Positions 1 through 7,630 of a stretch of DNA of 57,586 nt are shown piece after piece. A model generated the notes under the pieces. The model did not search any database and was not told the DNA's origin. It saw only the letters and a list, made by a program, of their open reading frames with translations. Numbering within the stretch: position 1 is the first letter of the stretch; each line of letters begins with the position of its first letter. A program made the translations under genes and the position numbers. Source of the DNA: Vibrio crassostreae 9ZC13 (lineage in GTDB: Bacteria > Pseudomonadota > Gammaproteobacteria > Enterobacterales > Vibrionaceae); the NCBI RefSeq assembly GCF_000272045.2, contig NZ_AJYZ02000019.1:1144041-1201626 (forward strand), read 5' to 3'.

Positions 1-45
1 ATCGAAACTTTCTTTTTACAAAGAAACCCTTGAAAGCGGACGTGA

Positions 46-73
46 ATTCTAGCGATTTAATCTTAAGTGTCAA
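46..73 (-). promoter_or_regulatory. rRNA-type promoter P2, reading out of the window
   Basis: On the minus strand there is TTGACA (73 to 68), a 16-base spacer and TAGAAT (51 to 46), preceded by an A/T-rich stretch resembling an UP element. It lies about 115 bp downstream of a second strong promoter in the same direction, the tandem P1/P2 arrangement of gammaproteobacterial rrn operons. The transcribed genes would lie left of base 1 and are not visible, so the identity of the operon is inference. Confidence 0.6.
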
Positions 74-161
74 ACACTTTTTAAAATTAATTTGTTTCGA
101 ACTTTCCGTCTTACTGATTACCGCTGAAGCCTTGTGGCGTCTGCCGTGTCAGTGAGGCGGC

Positions 162-189
162 ATTATAGAGATCATCGTAAACATGGCAA
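162..189 (-). promoter_or_regulatory. rRNA-type promoter P1 with GC-rich discriminator
   Basis: Minus strand: TTGCCA (189 to 184), a 16-base spacer, TATAAT (167 to 162), then the discriminator GCCGCCTC, very like rrn P1 promoters (16-bp spacer, GC-rich discriminator used in stringent control). Upstream, at about 190-220, A and T tracts resemble an UP element. Seen directly: the promoter elements. Inferred: an rRNA or tRNA operon immediately left of the window. No coding sequence is supported in 1-290. Confidence 0.65.
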
Positions 190-290
190 CCCCTTTTTTG
201 ATAAAAATTCAAAAAAGTTGCTTAAGTGTCTACTTTTACGTCAAAAGCGTCTTTCACAGGTCAAAGCTCATACAATAATGGGTGTATTAC

Positions 291-815
291 TTAAAACTTT
301 GCGATTAGATCTTTCGAAAAAGCCTCTATATCTAGCTCAATGCTCCATTTCTCACTCACTTCTAGGATGTTATCTAGCGATTGCTGAACTGTTTTTATCG
401 TCAATGTGTTGTTGTCTAGGTCGTATACCTGTTTTTGCGTGGTGTAATAGAAATAAAGGATGGTCAGCGCGTCTCGGTCGCCTTGCTCAGCTTTGGGTTG
501 AATACGCTTGAGCTTACGATAGATTTGATTATGGATTTGTTTAAGGTTCCATACATAAAACGCTTCTTTGAAGTAATCATGCCCTTTCACACGGCTCGCG
601 ATAAATGCATTCAATGCGACTGATAAGATCACACCTAATACGTTCAAGTGGAAATTACCTGTCGATTCGCCTGCGATTGATTGCCCTGAACCGAATAGCT
701 CGATCAGTATGGTTCCGAATACAATGGCGAACACTGCGAGTGACCCAACCAACGAAACCAACAGCAGGTTCATCTTCTTTCTATATTCTTCTTTATTGAT
801 CTTCTGTAACTTCAT
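291..815 (-). CDS. DUF3087 family membrane protein
   Basis: This 174-residue protein has two hydrophobic segments near the N terminus (about residues 17-38 and 55-73) and a long charged, helical C-terminal part (about 80-174), so it is probably an inner-membrane protein with a cytoplasmic tail. The sequence fits the DUF3087 family of Vibrio and related marine bacteria, whose function is unknown. The ATG at 815 begins MKLQKINKEE. The gene stands alone: its 3' end faces the rRNA-type promoters, and the upstream neighbour is divergent. The family call is from memory of its sequence pattern. Confidence 0.7.
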   Translation of the reverse strand: MKLQKINKEEYRKKMNLLLVSLVGSLAVFAIVFGTILIELFGSGQSIAGESTGNFHLNVLGVILSVALNAFIASRVKGHDYFKEAFYVWNLKQIHNQIYRKLKRIQPKAEQGDRDALTILYFYYTTQKQVYDLDNNTLTIKTVQQSLDNILEVSEKWSIELDIEAFSKDLIAKF

Positions 816-1071
816 CGACTACTTCCTTATGTAAGTCACCTAATAATTTGCGCATACTATCTACGTAAACATTGGGTCGCTTCAACCCTTACCATCTTGT
901 AATGTGGTCATTCTCTATTTAATACGCAGAGTTCTTCTGGTTGGCGCTATACGCAACTCTATTTGACTTCATTAATAGAAAAGAGTTACATACCGCCACA
1001 ATTTTGGTTATTCATCAATTCATGTTGATAAAGTCCGTTTCGCTTTATCACATACTGACAAGGTACATTCC

Positions 1072-1671
1072 ATGCGTTCATTTGTATTACGCGCTCGCGC
1101 AGCCCCTACAGAGAGCAAACTTATCTTAGAAGGTGTTGGGCAAGACGCTCATACTGAGATTCTGGCTCATACTCTGATGAACACGATCTTCGTTGCTCAA
1201 TCTCACCGTGAGAATGTCACCGTGCATCTTGTGCTAGAAAGTACTAAAGACTTTTCACGTACCATTACATTCGATTCAAATGAAATCACCAACATTGGCG
1301 GCTTTCATGAATCTGCACTGTTATCTGCGGTAGTAAGAGCGGTTGACGCTTCTCAAGGCATGACAAAAGAACAAACACGTCAGGTAGAACCGGGCATCAC
1401 TGTTCGTACCATGAGCTTTGAAAAGTTGGTCAAAGAACTGGCCGAAGACCACCAGCTATACATGATGGATAAGAAAGGTGACTTTATCCGTGATGCAGAG
1501 ATTGCTGAAAACCCATGTTTCCTTCTTACTGATCACATCCCTATGCCGAAGAAAAGCTACAACAGCTTAAAGCGCTTAGGGACAGAAAAAATCAGCTTAG
1601 GCCCGAACATGCTGTTTGCTTCTCAGTGCGTTGTATTGATCAATAATGAGCTGGATATTCGCGGTTTCTAG
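1072..1671 (+). CDS. trmY: TrmY-like SPOUT methyltransferase (DUF358 / UPF0217)
   Basis: This is a 199-residue protein of the TrmY family. Archaeal TrmY N1-methylates pseudouridine 54 in tRNA. Features supporting the call are the N-terminal FVLRARAAPTE strand, the NTIFVAQSHRENVTVHLVLE segment, and the C-terminal SPOUT knot region with SLGPNMLFASQCVVLINNELD (about residues 174-195). An AAGG Shine-Dalgarno lies 8 bases before the ATG. The gene is monocistronic and ends in a strong terminator. Bacterial tRNAs normally carry ribothymidine at position 54, so the bacterial substrate is uncertain; the symbol follows family naming only. Confidence 0.8.
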   Translation: MRSFVLRARAAPTESKLILEGVGQDAHTEILAHTLMNTIFVAQSHRENVTVHLVLESTKDFSRTITFDSNEITNIGGFHESALLSAVVRAVDASQGMTKEQTRQVEPGITVRTMSFEKLVKELAEDHQLYMMDKKGDFIRDAEIAENPCFLLTDHIPMPKKSYNSLKRLGTEKISLGPNMLFASQCVVLINNELDIRGF

Positions 1672-1693
1672 CCCCCGGACTGATAAGCTAAAC

Positions 1694-1726
1694 AAAAAAG
1701 AGCTCAACTAAGTGAGCTCTTTTTTA
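1694..1726. terminator. Rho-independent terminator
   Basis: Inverted repeat AAAAGAGCTCA / TGAGCTCTTTT with a short loop and a T run, between the convergent trmY-like gene and the permease gene. The A run on the other side means it can serve both strands. Confidence 0.85.
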
Positions 1727-1773
1727 TTATCTATCTCTTTGTATCAATGGTGTTATCTCAAAATCAGACCTGA

Positions 1774-2874
1774 TTAACCAAAGATGAAGCTGTATAGGAA
1801 GCCTGCACCCATCGCCATGCTTAGGATAACGAATAGGAATGCTGCAATCATTTGGTTATTGAAGATTGATTTAAGCAGGATAACTTCCGTCAAACTTGCA
1901 CCTGCACTACCAATGATCAATGCCATTACTGAACCCAACGCCATACCTTTCTGTACTAGAGCTGCACTTAATGGGATTACCGCTTCAGCACGAATGTACA
2001 GTGGAATACCAATCACGGCAGCTACTGGAATCGCATACCACATACCTTCACCAGCGTACTGTGCAATTAGGTCTGTAGGAATGAAGCCGTAGATGAATGA
2101 ACCAATCGCGATACCCATCATTAGGTAAGGGAAAACTTGTTTGAAGTCTTTCCAAGTTGAGAACCAAATTCTCATCCAACGACTAGGTTCTTTATTCTCT
2201 ACGATTTCAGCTGTTGCGCTTCCATCCGCTGAACAGCATGAAACCGTTACTTGTGGCTCTTCTTTTTTAGAATCGCAGCAAGATGTCTCTTTTGCCATTA
2301 CTGGTGCAGGTTCGCCACATGCACTTGTACCACATGAAGATTCCGCTTTAACCGGTGCTGCTTTCTTAGGAGCAGAGTCACCACAGCTAGTGCCACAGCT
2401 TGAAGCTGAACCTGTTGATTCATACGCTTCAGGTTTTACGTAACGCTCAAAGCCAAGCTTCTCAAGTGCGTAACCAGCCACTACAGACACCGTCATTGCT
2501 ACAAGGAAGTAGAACACAGCAACTTGCCAACCGAAGGTAATCACAAACAAACCAATGATCACTGGGTTCAATAGTGGGCTACCAAATAGGAACACCATCA
2601 TTGGACCGAAACCCGCTCTTGCACGCAGCAATCCTTTTAAGAAAGGAATGGTCGAACATGAACAGAAAGGTGTAATTGCACCCAGTAGTGCTGCTACTAC
2701 ATAACCCTTACCATTACGTGAGCTCAGGATAGATTGAATCTTTTCTGGTGTAAGGAACTCTTGAAGAATCCCAACAATGTAGCTGATCGCTAAGAAAAGG
2801 ATAATTAGCTCTACTGCTAAGAAAGCGAACATATCAAGTGCGTCTTTCAGCATTGTTAACATTTCATTGCTCAT
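1774..2874 (-). CDS. DUF318 / UPF0718 permease with cysteine-rich loop
   Basis: This 366-residue protein has two blocks of about four membrane segments each, separated by a long hydrophilic loop, as in the YraQ/ArsP permease family (UPF0718). Block one carries the family motif ITPFCSCSTIPF. The central loop (about residues 170-225) is unusually rich in cysteine pairs (SCGTSCG, SCGTSACG, SCCDS, VSCCS), which suggests binding of a soft metal, metalloid or thiol. I chose the ATG at 2874 because TTTGGAG precedes it at good spacing; an upstream reading adds 17 residues without a ribosome site. It is divergent from an ArsR gene across operator palindromes, so derepression by the ArsR ligand is likely. 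The substrate (arsenical or other) is unknown. Confidence 0.82.
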   Translation of the reverse strand: MSNEMLTMLKDALDMFAFLAVELIILFLAISYIVGILQEFLTPEKIQSILSSRNGKGYVVAALLGAITPFCSCSTIPFLKGLLRARAGFGPMMVFLFGSPLLNPVIIGLFVITFGWQVAVFYFLVAMTVSVVAGYALEKLGFERYVKPEAYESTGSASSCGTSCGDSAPKKAAPVKAESSCGTSACGEPAPVMAKETSCCDSKKEEPQVTVSCCSADGSATAEIVENKEPSRWMRIWFSTWKDFKQVFPYLMMGIAIGSFIYGFIPTDLIAQYAGEGMWYAIPVAAVIGIPLYIRAEAVIPLSAALVQKGMALGSVMALIIGSAGASLTEVILLKSIFNNQMIAAFLFVILSMAMGAGFLYSFIFG

Positions 2875-2931
2875 AATTAACTCCAAACTGGATTGAAGGT
2901 CGGGCTCTATGAGGAAAGTAACCAACCCTTA

Positions 2932-2951
2932 ATTTCGAATATTCTCGAATT
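2932..2951. promoter_or_regulatory. ArsR operator candidate A
   Basis: ATTTCGAATATTCTCGAATT is an imperfect copy of the 20-bp palindrome found twice more in this intergenic region. It lies closest to the permease gene. Confidence 0.55.
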
Positions 2952-2981
2952 ATAGAAATAAACAGCTCCAGATCAAGCTTT

Positions 2982-3001
2982 ATTTCGATAAAAATCGAAA
3001 T
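2982..3001. promoter_or_regulatory. ArsR operator candidate B
   Basis: This 20-bp palindrome has perfect 8-bp arms, ATTTCGAT and ATCGAAAT, around AAAA. It is in the middle of the divergent permease-arsR intergenic region and is the best copy of the motif. Confidence 0.7.
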
Positions 3002-3068
3002 GATTTTCTAAAACACACTTTTTCAATGACTTACACAGCCACCGTTTTTAAATTTGAATTCGACATAC

Positions 3069-3088
3069 ATTTCGACTAACATCGAAAT
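3069..3088. promoter_or_regulatory. ArsR operator candidate C
   Basis: ATTTCGAC-N4-ATCGAAAT matches operator B in 15 of 16 arm positions and lies 20 bases before the arsR start, where binding would block arsR-sigZ transcription (autoregulation). Confidence 0.68.
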
Positions 3089-3107
3089 TAAATCTTGAGG
3101 AGTTAAT

Positions 3108-3404
3108 ATGAACTTAGAAGTCGTTGCGAAAGCACTTAAAGAGTTGGGCCACCCTATTCGCCTAACCATTTATAAGAGTGTCGTTAAAGCTGGCTACCAA
3201 GGCATTGCAGTTGGCGGCCTACAAGAAGAGCTAGGCATTCCCGGTTCTACCTTGTCTCACCACATATCAAGCTTGGCGTCTGCGGGTCTAATCAGCCAAA
3301 GACGAGAAGGAAGAACTCTATTCTGCGTGGCGGAGTATGAGTGCCTAGAAGGCGTGATTGATTTCTTACAAGACGAGTGTTGCGTAAATGAACAGTGCAA
3401 CTGA
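3108..3404 (+). CDS. ArsR-family winged-helix repressor
   Basis: This 98-residue protein has the ArsR/SmtB layout: an N-terminal helix (KALKELGHPIRLTIYKSV), the recognition region GIPGSTLSHHISSLASAGLIS and the wing RREGRTLFCVAE. It lacks the ELCVCDL metal motif of classic ArsR but ends in a cysteine cluster (ECCVNEQCN), a plausible sensing site for thiol, metal or metalloid. TTGAGGAG lies 6 bases before the ATG. Its 3' end overlaps the sigZ start by 17 bases, so the two are co-translated. Three matching palindromes lie in the divergent promoter region. Confidence 0.88.
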   Translation: MNLEVVAKALKELGHPIRLTIYKSVVKAGYQGIAVGGLQEELGIPGSTLSHHISSLASAGLISQRREGRTLFCVAEYECLEGVIDFLQDECCVNEQCN

Positions 3405-4002
3405 TGCACCTTTGAACGGGGCACCTTTGAATAAGGCACCTTTAAAGCTCGAACAAGTCTGGGCCGAGTATCAGCAAGCATTAAAGTCATTCCTGCATTC
3501 AAAGATCAACAATTCAGCGGATGTAGACGACTTGCTCCAAGATATCTTGATTAAGACCTATCAGAACTTAGACAAGGTACAAGATGCGAGCAGTGTTAAG
3601 GCTTGGCTGTTCCAGTTAGCCAACAACACCATTATCGACTTCTACCGTAAGCATGCACGCCAACAACGCGATAGCCAAATTGATGCTGAAGATCTGTGGT
3701 TTACCGATTTAGACCACGACTCTGAATTTAAGCAGAAGCTCTCATTGTGTATTGAACCTTTTATTCAGGCGCTGCCAGAACAAAGTTCATCATTACTGCT
3801 TGCTGTCGATATCAAAGGCCAAAGCCAAAAAGAGATCGCAGAGGCTCAAAACATCAGCTACTCAACCGTTAAGTCTCGTGTTCAGAAAAGCCGCGGGGAT
3901 CTTAAGAACTTGTTTGAAGAGTGCTGTAACCTGTCACTTGATCAACAAGGCAATGTGATTGATTGCGAGCTTAAGCCGGACGCCAGCTGCGGCAAGTGTT
4001 AA
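3388..4002 (+). CDS. sigZ: SigZ-type ECF sigma factor
   Basis: A 204-residue sigma-70 family protein. Region 2 is seen at about 48-95 (DVDDLLQDILIKTYQNL ... AWLFQLANNTIIDFYRK), and region 4 at about 135-175 (KGQSQKEIAEAQNISYSTVKSRVQKSR). It resembles SigZ factors, which direct RNA polymerase to a small regulon. The start overlaps arsR by 17 bases and there is no anti-sigma gene next door, so control may come from the ArsR protein. The N terminus has three in-frame copies of an APLNx pentapeptide, and the C terminus ends in a cysteine-rich tail (ECC ... DC ... SCGKC). Targets are unknown; the permease promoter is an obvious candidate. Confidence 0.85.
   Translation: MNSATDAPLNGAPLNKAPLKLEQVWAEYQQALKSFLHSKINNSADVDDLLQDILIKTYQNLDKVQDASSVKAWLFQLANNTIIDFYRKHARQQRDSQIDAEDLWFTDLDHDSEFKQKLSLCIEPFIQALPEQSSSLLLAVDIKGQSQKEIAEAQNISYSTVKSRVQKSRGDLKNLFEECCNLSLDQQGNVIDCELKPDASCGKC
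3406..3450 (+). repeat. 15-bp x3 in-frame tandem repeat in sigZ
   Basis: Three 15-base units beginning GCACCTTTGAA or GCACCTTTAAA follow each other without a gap and encode APLNG, APLNK and APLKL. As a multiple of three, copy changes would keep the frame. Confidence 0.85.
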
Positions 4003-4031
4003 TCGCTACATGGAACCCGTTATTTCAATAG

Positions 4032-4067
4032 AACAAAGCCAGCAATTGATGCTGGCTTTGTTGTTTT
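4032..4067 (+). terminator. Rho-independent terminator after sigZ
   Basis: Thirteen-base arms AACAAAGCCAGCA / TGCTGGCTTTGTT around a 5-base loop, followed by GTTTT, 30 bases after the sigZ stop. Confidence 0.88.
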
Positions 4068-4139
4068 CATAACCTGTAAATCATGCTTTGTTTATGCGAA
4101 TCGAGTGCTTAAGCGAACCTAGTGTTTAGTCGAACCGAA

Positions 4140-4754
4140 CTATGCTGCTTCCGCTTTTACCACAGGTTGATAGCGCCCCGGTTTATGATTCATTGCTAGA
4201 ATCAAGTTGATTACTATCGCACCAAGCACAGACAGAAGAACCAATGACACATCAACAATGAACAGAGAAAGCACAACAATCGTGCAGTCTAGTGCCATCT
4301 GAACCTTACCTGCTCGAATTCCAAAACGTTCTTGTAAGAACAACGCCAGAATGTTGAAGCCACCTAAGCTCATCTTGTGACGGAAAATCACCAGCATGCC
4401 GGTACCAATCAAGCCACCACCAAGTAAAGCTGCATACAATGCATGAATTTCGGCAATTTGAATCACGTGATACAAGTGATCCACGGCGAACGAAACAATC
4501 GAAACCGCGATAAACGTATTGATTGTGAAGCGCCAGCCCATACGAGCAACCGACAAAATATAGAAAGGTAAGTTAAGTGCGAAGAATACTTGGCCAAAGC
4601 TCAAATCTGTTACTTTGGTAATGAAGATCGCTAGACCAGCCGTGCCCCCGGTGAGCAAACCGACTTGGTTGAAAAAGATAACGCCGAGTGAAACCAATGC
4701 GCTACCTAAGATCAGTGCCAGTAAGTTTTCGCGAAGATTATGATCTTTATCCAT
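4140..4754 (-). CDS. YitT family membrane protein
   Basis: This 204-residue, very hydrophobic protein has about five or six membrane segments and the YitT signature VGLLTGGTAGLAIFI (about 30-45) and HKMSLGGFNILALFL (about 127-141). The function of YitT proteins is not settled. Many Gram-positive members carry a DUF2179 C-terminal domain; this one ends instead in a short charged tail. The ATG at 4754 is preceded by AGGGAGAG at 8 bases; a start 30 bases upstream has no ribosome site and would include the Shine-Dalgarno in the coding sequence. It is convergent with sigZ. Confidence 0.82.
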   Translation of the reverse strand: MDKDHNLRENLLALILGSALVSLGVIFFNQVGLLTGGTAGLAIFITKVTDLSFGQVFFALNLPFYILSVARMGWRFTINTFIAVSIVSFAVDHLYHVIQIAEIHALYAALLGGGLIGTGMLVIFRHKMSLGGFNILALFLQERFGIRAGKVQMALDCTIVVLSLFIVDVSLVLLSVLGAIVINLILAMNHKPGRYQPVVKAEAA

Positions 4755-5045
4755 GTGAATGACTCTCCCTGAATCTTTTAACATCGCGTTTCAGTAGTCT
4801 TGAAACGATTTATGCCCAAATTTACGATGTTTGACAGATAAGTCGAGTGAACGAGCAATGTTGCTTAGTGATTAGTTTGTATATTAGTTTTTACAGCTTT
4901 GTGAAACTTCAAATTAAACAGCTAGTTATAAGCCTTAATTTAGACTTTCATTCTTAATTAGATACTTGTTTCTATTAACTAACGAGCTTCAAGTTTTCTT
5001 ATTTATTGAGCGCGTTTTATACCAATTCCAATCAAGCGACAATCT

Positions 5046-5378
5046 ATGCATAAAACGCATAGACTACATCACAAATGGTCATTTGATACATACCCGACTC
5101 ATCACTATGATGCGCGACTTCTTACAACATTGAGCGCATGTCAACACCGTATGTTTTCACAATCTCTTTTTGCCCAACTTGCCAGAATGACGTTATTCCT
5201 CGTCATTAGTTTGGTTATTGTGCATCACAGTCAGCCATTGATTGATCTCTTGGCTCAGCATGCCGTAAGCAGTGGTTGCCACCAGCAGTCAGGGCATGAT
5301 CATTCTGGGCACAAACATCACCATGAGATGACTGACCAACACATGTCAGCGCAAGACCACTCACATCACCACCATTAA
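5046..5378 (+). CDS. His-rich small membrane-anchored protein, unrecognised
   Basis: This 110-residue ORF has one hydrophobic segment (about 46-68, RMTLFLVISLVIVHHS) and a C-terminal tail dense in histidine (HDHSGHKHHHEM ... HDHSHHHH style, ending in four His). The tail would be periplasmic or cytoplasmic and could bind Zn, Ni or Cu. The ORF ends 15 bases before the MFS transporter gene, so the two may share a transcript. The start is unsure: no strong ribosome site precedes the ATG at 5046, and an ATG at 5151 is an alternative. It recalls DUF2946-type small His-tailed proteins, but I cannot assign it. Confidence 0.5.
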   Translation: MHKTHRLHHKWSFDTYPTHHYDARLLTTLSACQHRMFSQSLFAQLARMTLFLVISLVIVHHSQPLIDLLAQHAVSSGCHQQSGHDHSGHKHHHEMTDQHMSAQDHSHHHH

Positions 5379-5393
5379 TTTAAGAGTATTAGA

Positions 5394-6605
5394 ATGAGCA
5401 TTTTCCGTTTTCCTTTACTGGTATGGCTAGGGATAGGCACACTTATTATCAGTCTAGGGATCAGACAATCATTCGGCATTTTCATGATGCCAATTTCAGA
5501 GCATTTCGGCACGGGTCGAGAGTTTTTCAGCTTCTCTATTGCTCTACAAAACTTATTGTTCGGTGTGTTCCAACCTTTTGTTGGTATGGCCGCTGACAAA
5601 TGGGGAGCAAGACGCATCATTATTGCTGGCGCATGTGCTTACGGTTTGGGTTTACTTCTTACCTCAATTTCTACCGAATCGAGCATGCTTTACGTTTCGT
5701 TAGGCGCACTGGTTGGTCTTGGCTTGAGTGCGACAAGTTACGTGATCGTGCTTGGCGCAGTAGCGAAAGTTGTACCAGCAGAGCACGCGGCTAAGGCGTT
5801 TGGCTTAACCACGGCTGCAGGTTCATTTGGTATGTTCGCGGTAATTCCGGGCGCACAATACATGCTGAATGAATTTGACTGGCAGAGTGCGATGCAAGTG
5901 TTTGGCGTACTGTGTTGTTTGATGATCTCTTTTGCGCTGTTCATGCGAGCGCCTAAAGCAGCCTCAAACAAACAAGCGCAAGCTGAAGAGAACCAAACAC
6001 TCAAAGAAGCGTTGTCTGAAGCGTTTGCTCACAAAGGTTACTGGTTGATTCACGCGGGCTTCTTCGTGTGCGGTTTCCACGTAATGTTTATCGCAACGCA
6101 CTTACCGAGCTATTTAGCAGATAAAGACCTACCCGCGAGCAGCGCTGCGATGGCACTGGCTTACGTTGGCATCTTCAACATCTTTGGGTCTTACTTCTGG
6201 GGTGTAATGGGCGACAAGTTCAGCAAACGCCACGTTATGTCTGCACTGTACTTAGTGCGTACTGTGGTTATCGGTGCGTTTGTGACTCTGCCTGTGACTG
6301 AATCAACCGCGGCTATCTTCGGTGCGGCCATTGGATTCTGTTGGTTGGGTACGGTTCCGCTAACGTCTGGCTTAGTTCGTCAGATCTTCGGTGCCCGTTA
6401 CCTATCAACGTTGTACGGCTTGGTATTCTTTACTCACCAAGTGGGTAGCTTCTTAGGCGCTTGGGTGGGTGGTCGTATTTACGATTACTACGGTTCTTAC
6501 GAGCCAATCTGGTGGTCAACGGTGGTGCTGGCATTTGCAGCAGCACTTATCCATTTACCAATCAATGACAAGCCCATTGAGCGACTGAAATTGGCAATGG
6601 CTTAA
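5394..6605 (+). CDS. MFS transporter, monocarboxylate/OFA-like
   Basis: A 403-residue protein with 12 predicted membrane helices and the MFS loop motif GMAADKWGARRIIIAG after helix 2 (about 63-78), repeated in weaker form as GVMGDKFSKRHVMS in the second half. Overall it resembles the oxalate/formate and monocarboxylate branch (LVWLGIGTLIISLGIRQSFGIFM start, FGLTTAAGSFGMF in helix 5). The substrate cannot be read from sequence. It starts 15 bases after the His-rich ORF and ends at a strong terminator, suggesting a two-gene unit. Confidence 0.85.
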   Translation: MSIFRFPLLVWLGIGTLIISLGIRQSFGIFMMPISEHFGTGREFFSFSIALQNLLFGVFQPFVGMAADKWGARRIIIAGACAYGLGLLLTSISTESSMLYVSLGALVGLGLSATSYVIVLGAVAKVVPAEHAAKAFGLTTAAGSFGMFAVIPGAQYMLNEFDWQSAMQVFGVLCCLMISFALFMRAPKAASNKQAQAEENQTLKEALSEAFAHKGYWLIHAGFFVCGFHVMFIATHLPSYLADKDLPASSAAMALAYVGIFNIFGSYFWGVMGDKFSKRHVMSALYLVRTVVIGAFVTLPVTESTAAIFGAAIGFCWLGTVPLTSGLVRQIFGARYLSTLYGLVFFTHQVGSFLGAWVGGRIYDYYGSYEPIWWSTVVLAFAAALIHLPINDKPIERLKLAMA

Positions 6606-6650
6606 CGTTTTATGCTGACTCCCCCACTAGCGTAAACAAGTCGTTCCAAT

Positions 6651-6702
6651 AAAGCGAGTGAGTATTGAAAGGAAGCATCCTGAGATACTCACTCGCTTTT
6701 TT
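6651..6702 (+). terminator. Rho-independent terminator after the MFS gene
   Basis: A perfect 15-base stem, AAAGCGAGTGAGTAT with its complement, and a 19-base loop followed by a T run. Confidence 0.88.
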
Positions 6703-6826
6703 GTTGGTCGTTATAGTAGAAATTATAACTAGCGAAACTGGCATAAAGCTCACTGAATAATAAGACTATTATTTTAGTTTTCATTTATAGTATCCACCCG
6801 CTCCTTTAAAACTAATCCGCAGGCTT

Positions 6827-7552
6827 ATGGAATACATAGATCAGACTGTCCTTATCGCAATGACACTCATTTTTGTCGGCTCGTTTGTGCAAACCGCAAT
6901 CGGCTTTGGTTTGGCCATTGTTGCAGCCCCACTGCTGTTTTTGGTCTCTCCAGATTATGTGCCTGCGCCTATCTGTTTGATCGGTCTGTTTATCTCGTTA
7001 TTCAACGCTTTTAAACATAGAGCAAATATCTCTATTGGCGGATTAAAAATCGCATTGCTGGGCCGTATTCCTGGGTCACTGGCAGGTGGTGCTTTGTTGG
7101 TGATGGTTTCAACGAGCGTGTTATCACTATGGTTGGGCTTATTGGTAGTATTTGCCGTGATTGTTAGCCTACTGCCCTTTAGACTCGAACCAACCCCAAC
7201 TAAGATGGGTATTGCGGGGTTCTTCTCTGGGTTCTTTGGCACCAGTTCTGGTATTGGTGGTCCACCGATGGCACTGCTACTCCAACACCAAGATGCCAAT
7301 CAGCTTCGTGGTAACCTTTCTGCGTTTTTCGTGTTTAGTTCGATCATTTCGTTGGTTGTACAGATCCCAATTGGCTTCTTCACGCTACACCACTTGATCA
7401 TCACTATACCTTTGCTGCCTGCTGCTTGGTTGGGTTACAAAGTGGCGTTAATGACGACACAAAGCATCCCTAAAGAGAAGATACGCATTGGTTCATTACT
7501 GCTATGTTCTCTCAGTGGCTTTACGGCAATCTGGCAGGGTTTAGCTGGCTAG
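6827..7552 (+). CDS. TauE/SafE family permease
   Basis: This 241-residue protein has about eight membrane helices in two similar halves, each with a TauE/SafE motif: FVQTAIGFGLAIVAAPLLF (about 19-37) and FFSGFFGTSSGIGGPPMALL (about 132-151). The family exports or imports sulfite, sulfoacetate and related small organic anions. It is followed 78 bases later by a YjbR-type gene on the same strand. No sulfur-metabolism neighbour is seen, so the substrate is open. Confidence 0.85.
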   Translation: MEYIDQTVLIAMTLIFVGSFVQTAIGFGLAIVAAPLLFLVSPDYVPAPICLIGLFISLFNAFKHRANISIGGLKIALLGRIPGSLAGGALLVMVSTSVLSLWLGLLVVFAVIVSLLPFRLEPTPTKMGIAGFFSGFFGTSSGIGGPPMALLLQHQDANQLRGNLSAFFVFSSIISLVVQIPIGFFTLHHLIITIPLLPAAWLGYKVALMTTQSIPKEKIRIGSLLLCSLSGFTAIWQGLAG

Positions 7553-7630
7553 TTATTGGCGATAAAGACAAGAAGAAGAAAGACATCTTAGAAAACCAAC
7601 ACAAACACCCAGTAGATAAAAGGACGCTCT

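Noticed and set aside
134..511. Plus-strand ORF of 125 codons
   Set aside because: It overlaps the DUF3087 gene on the other strand and the rRNA-type promoter region; its composition is not protein-like and it has no ribosome site.
5010..5045. ATACCAATTCCAATCAA before the His-rich ORF as a second copy of the palindromic element
   Set aside because: Only the first bases resemble the element end; there is no matching right arm downstream.
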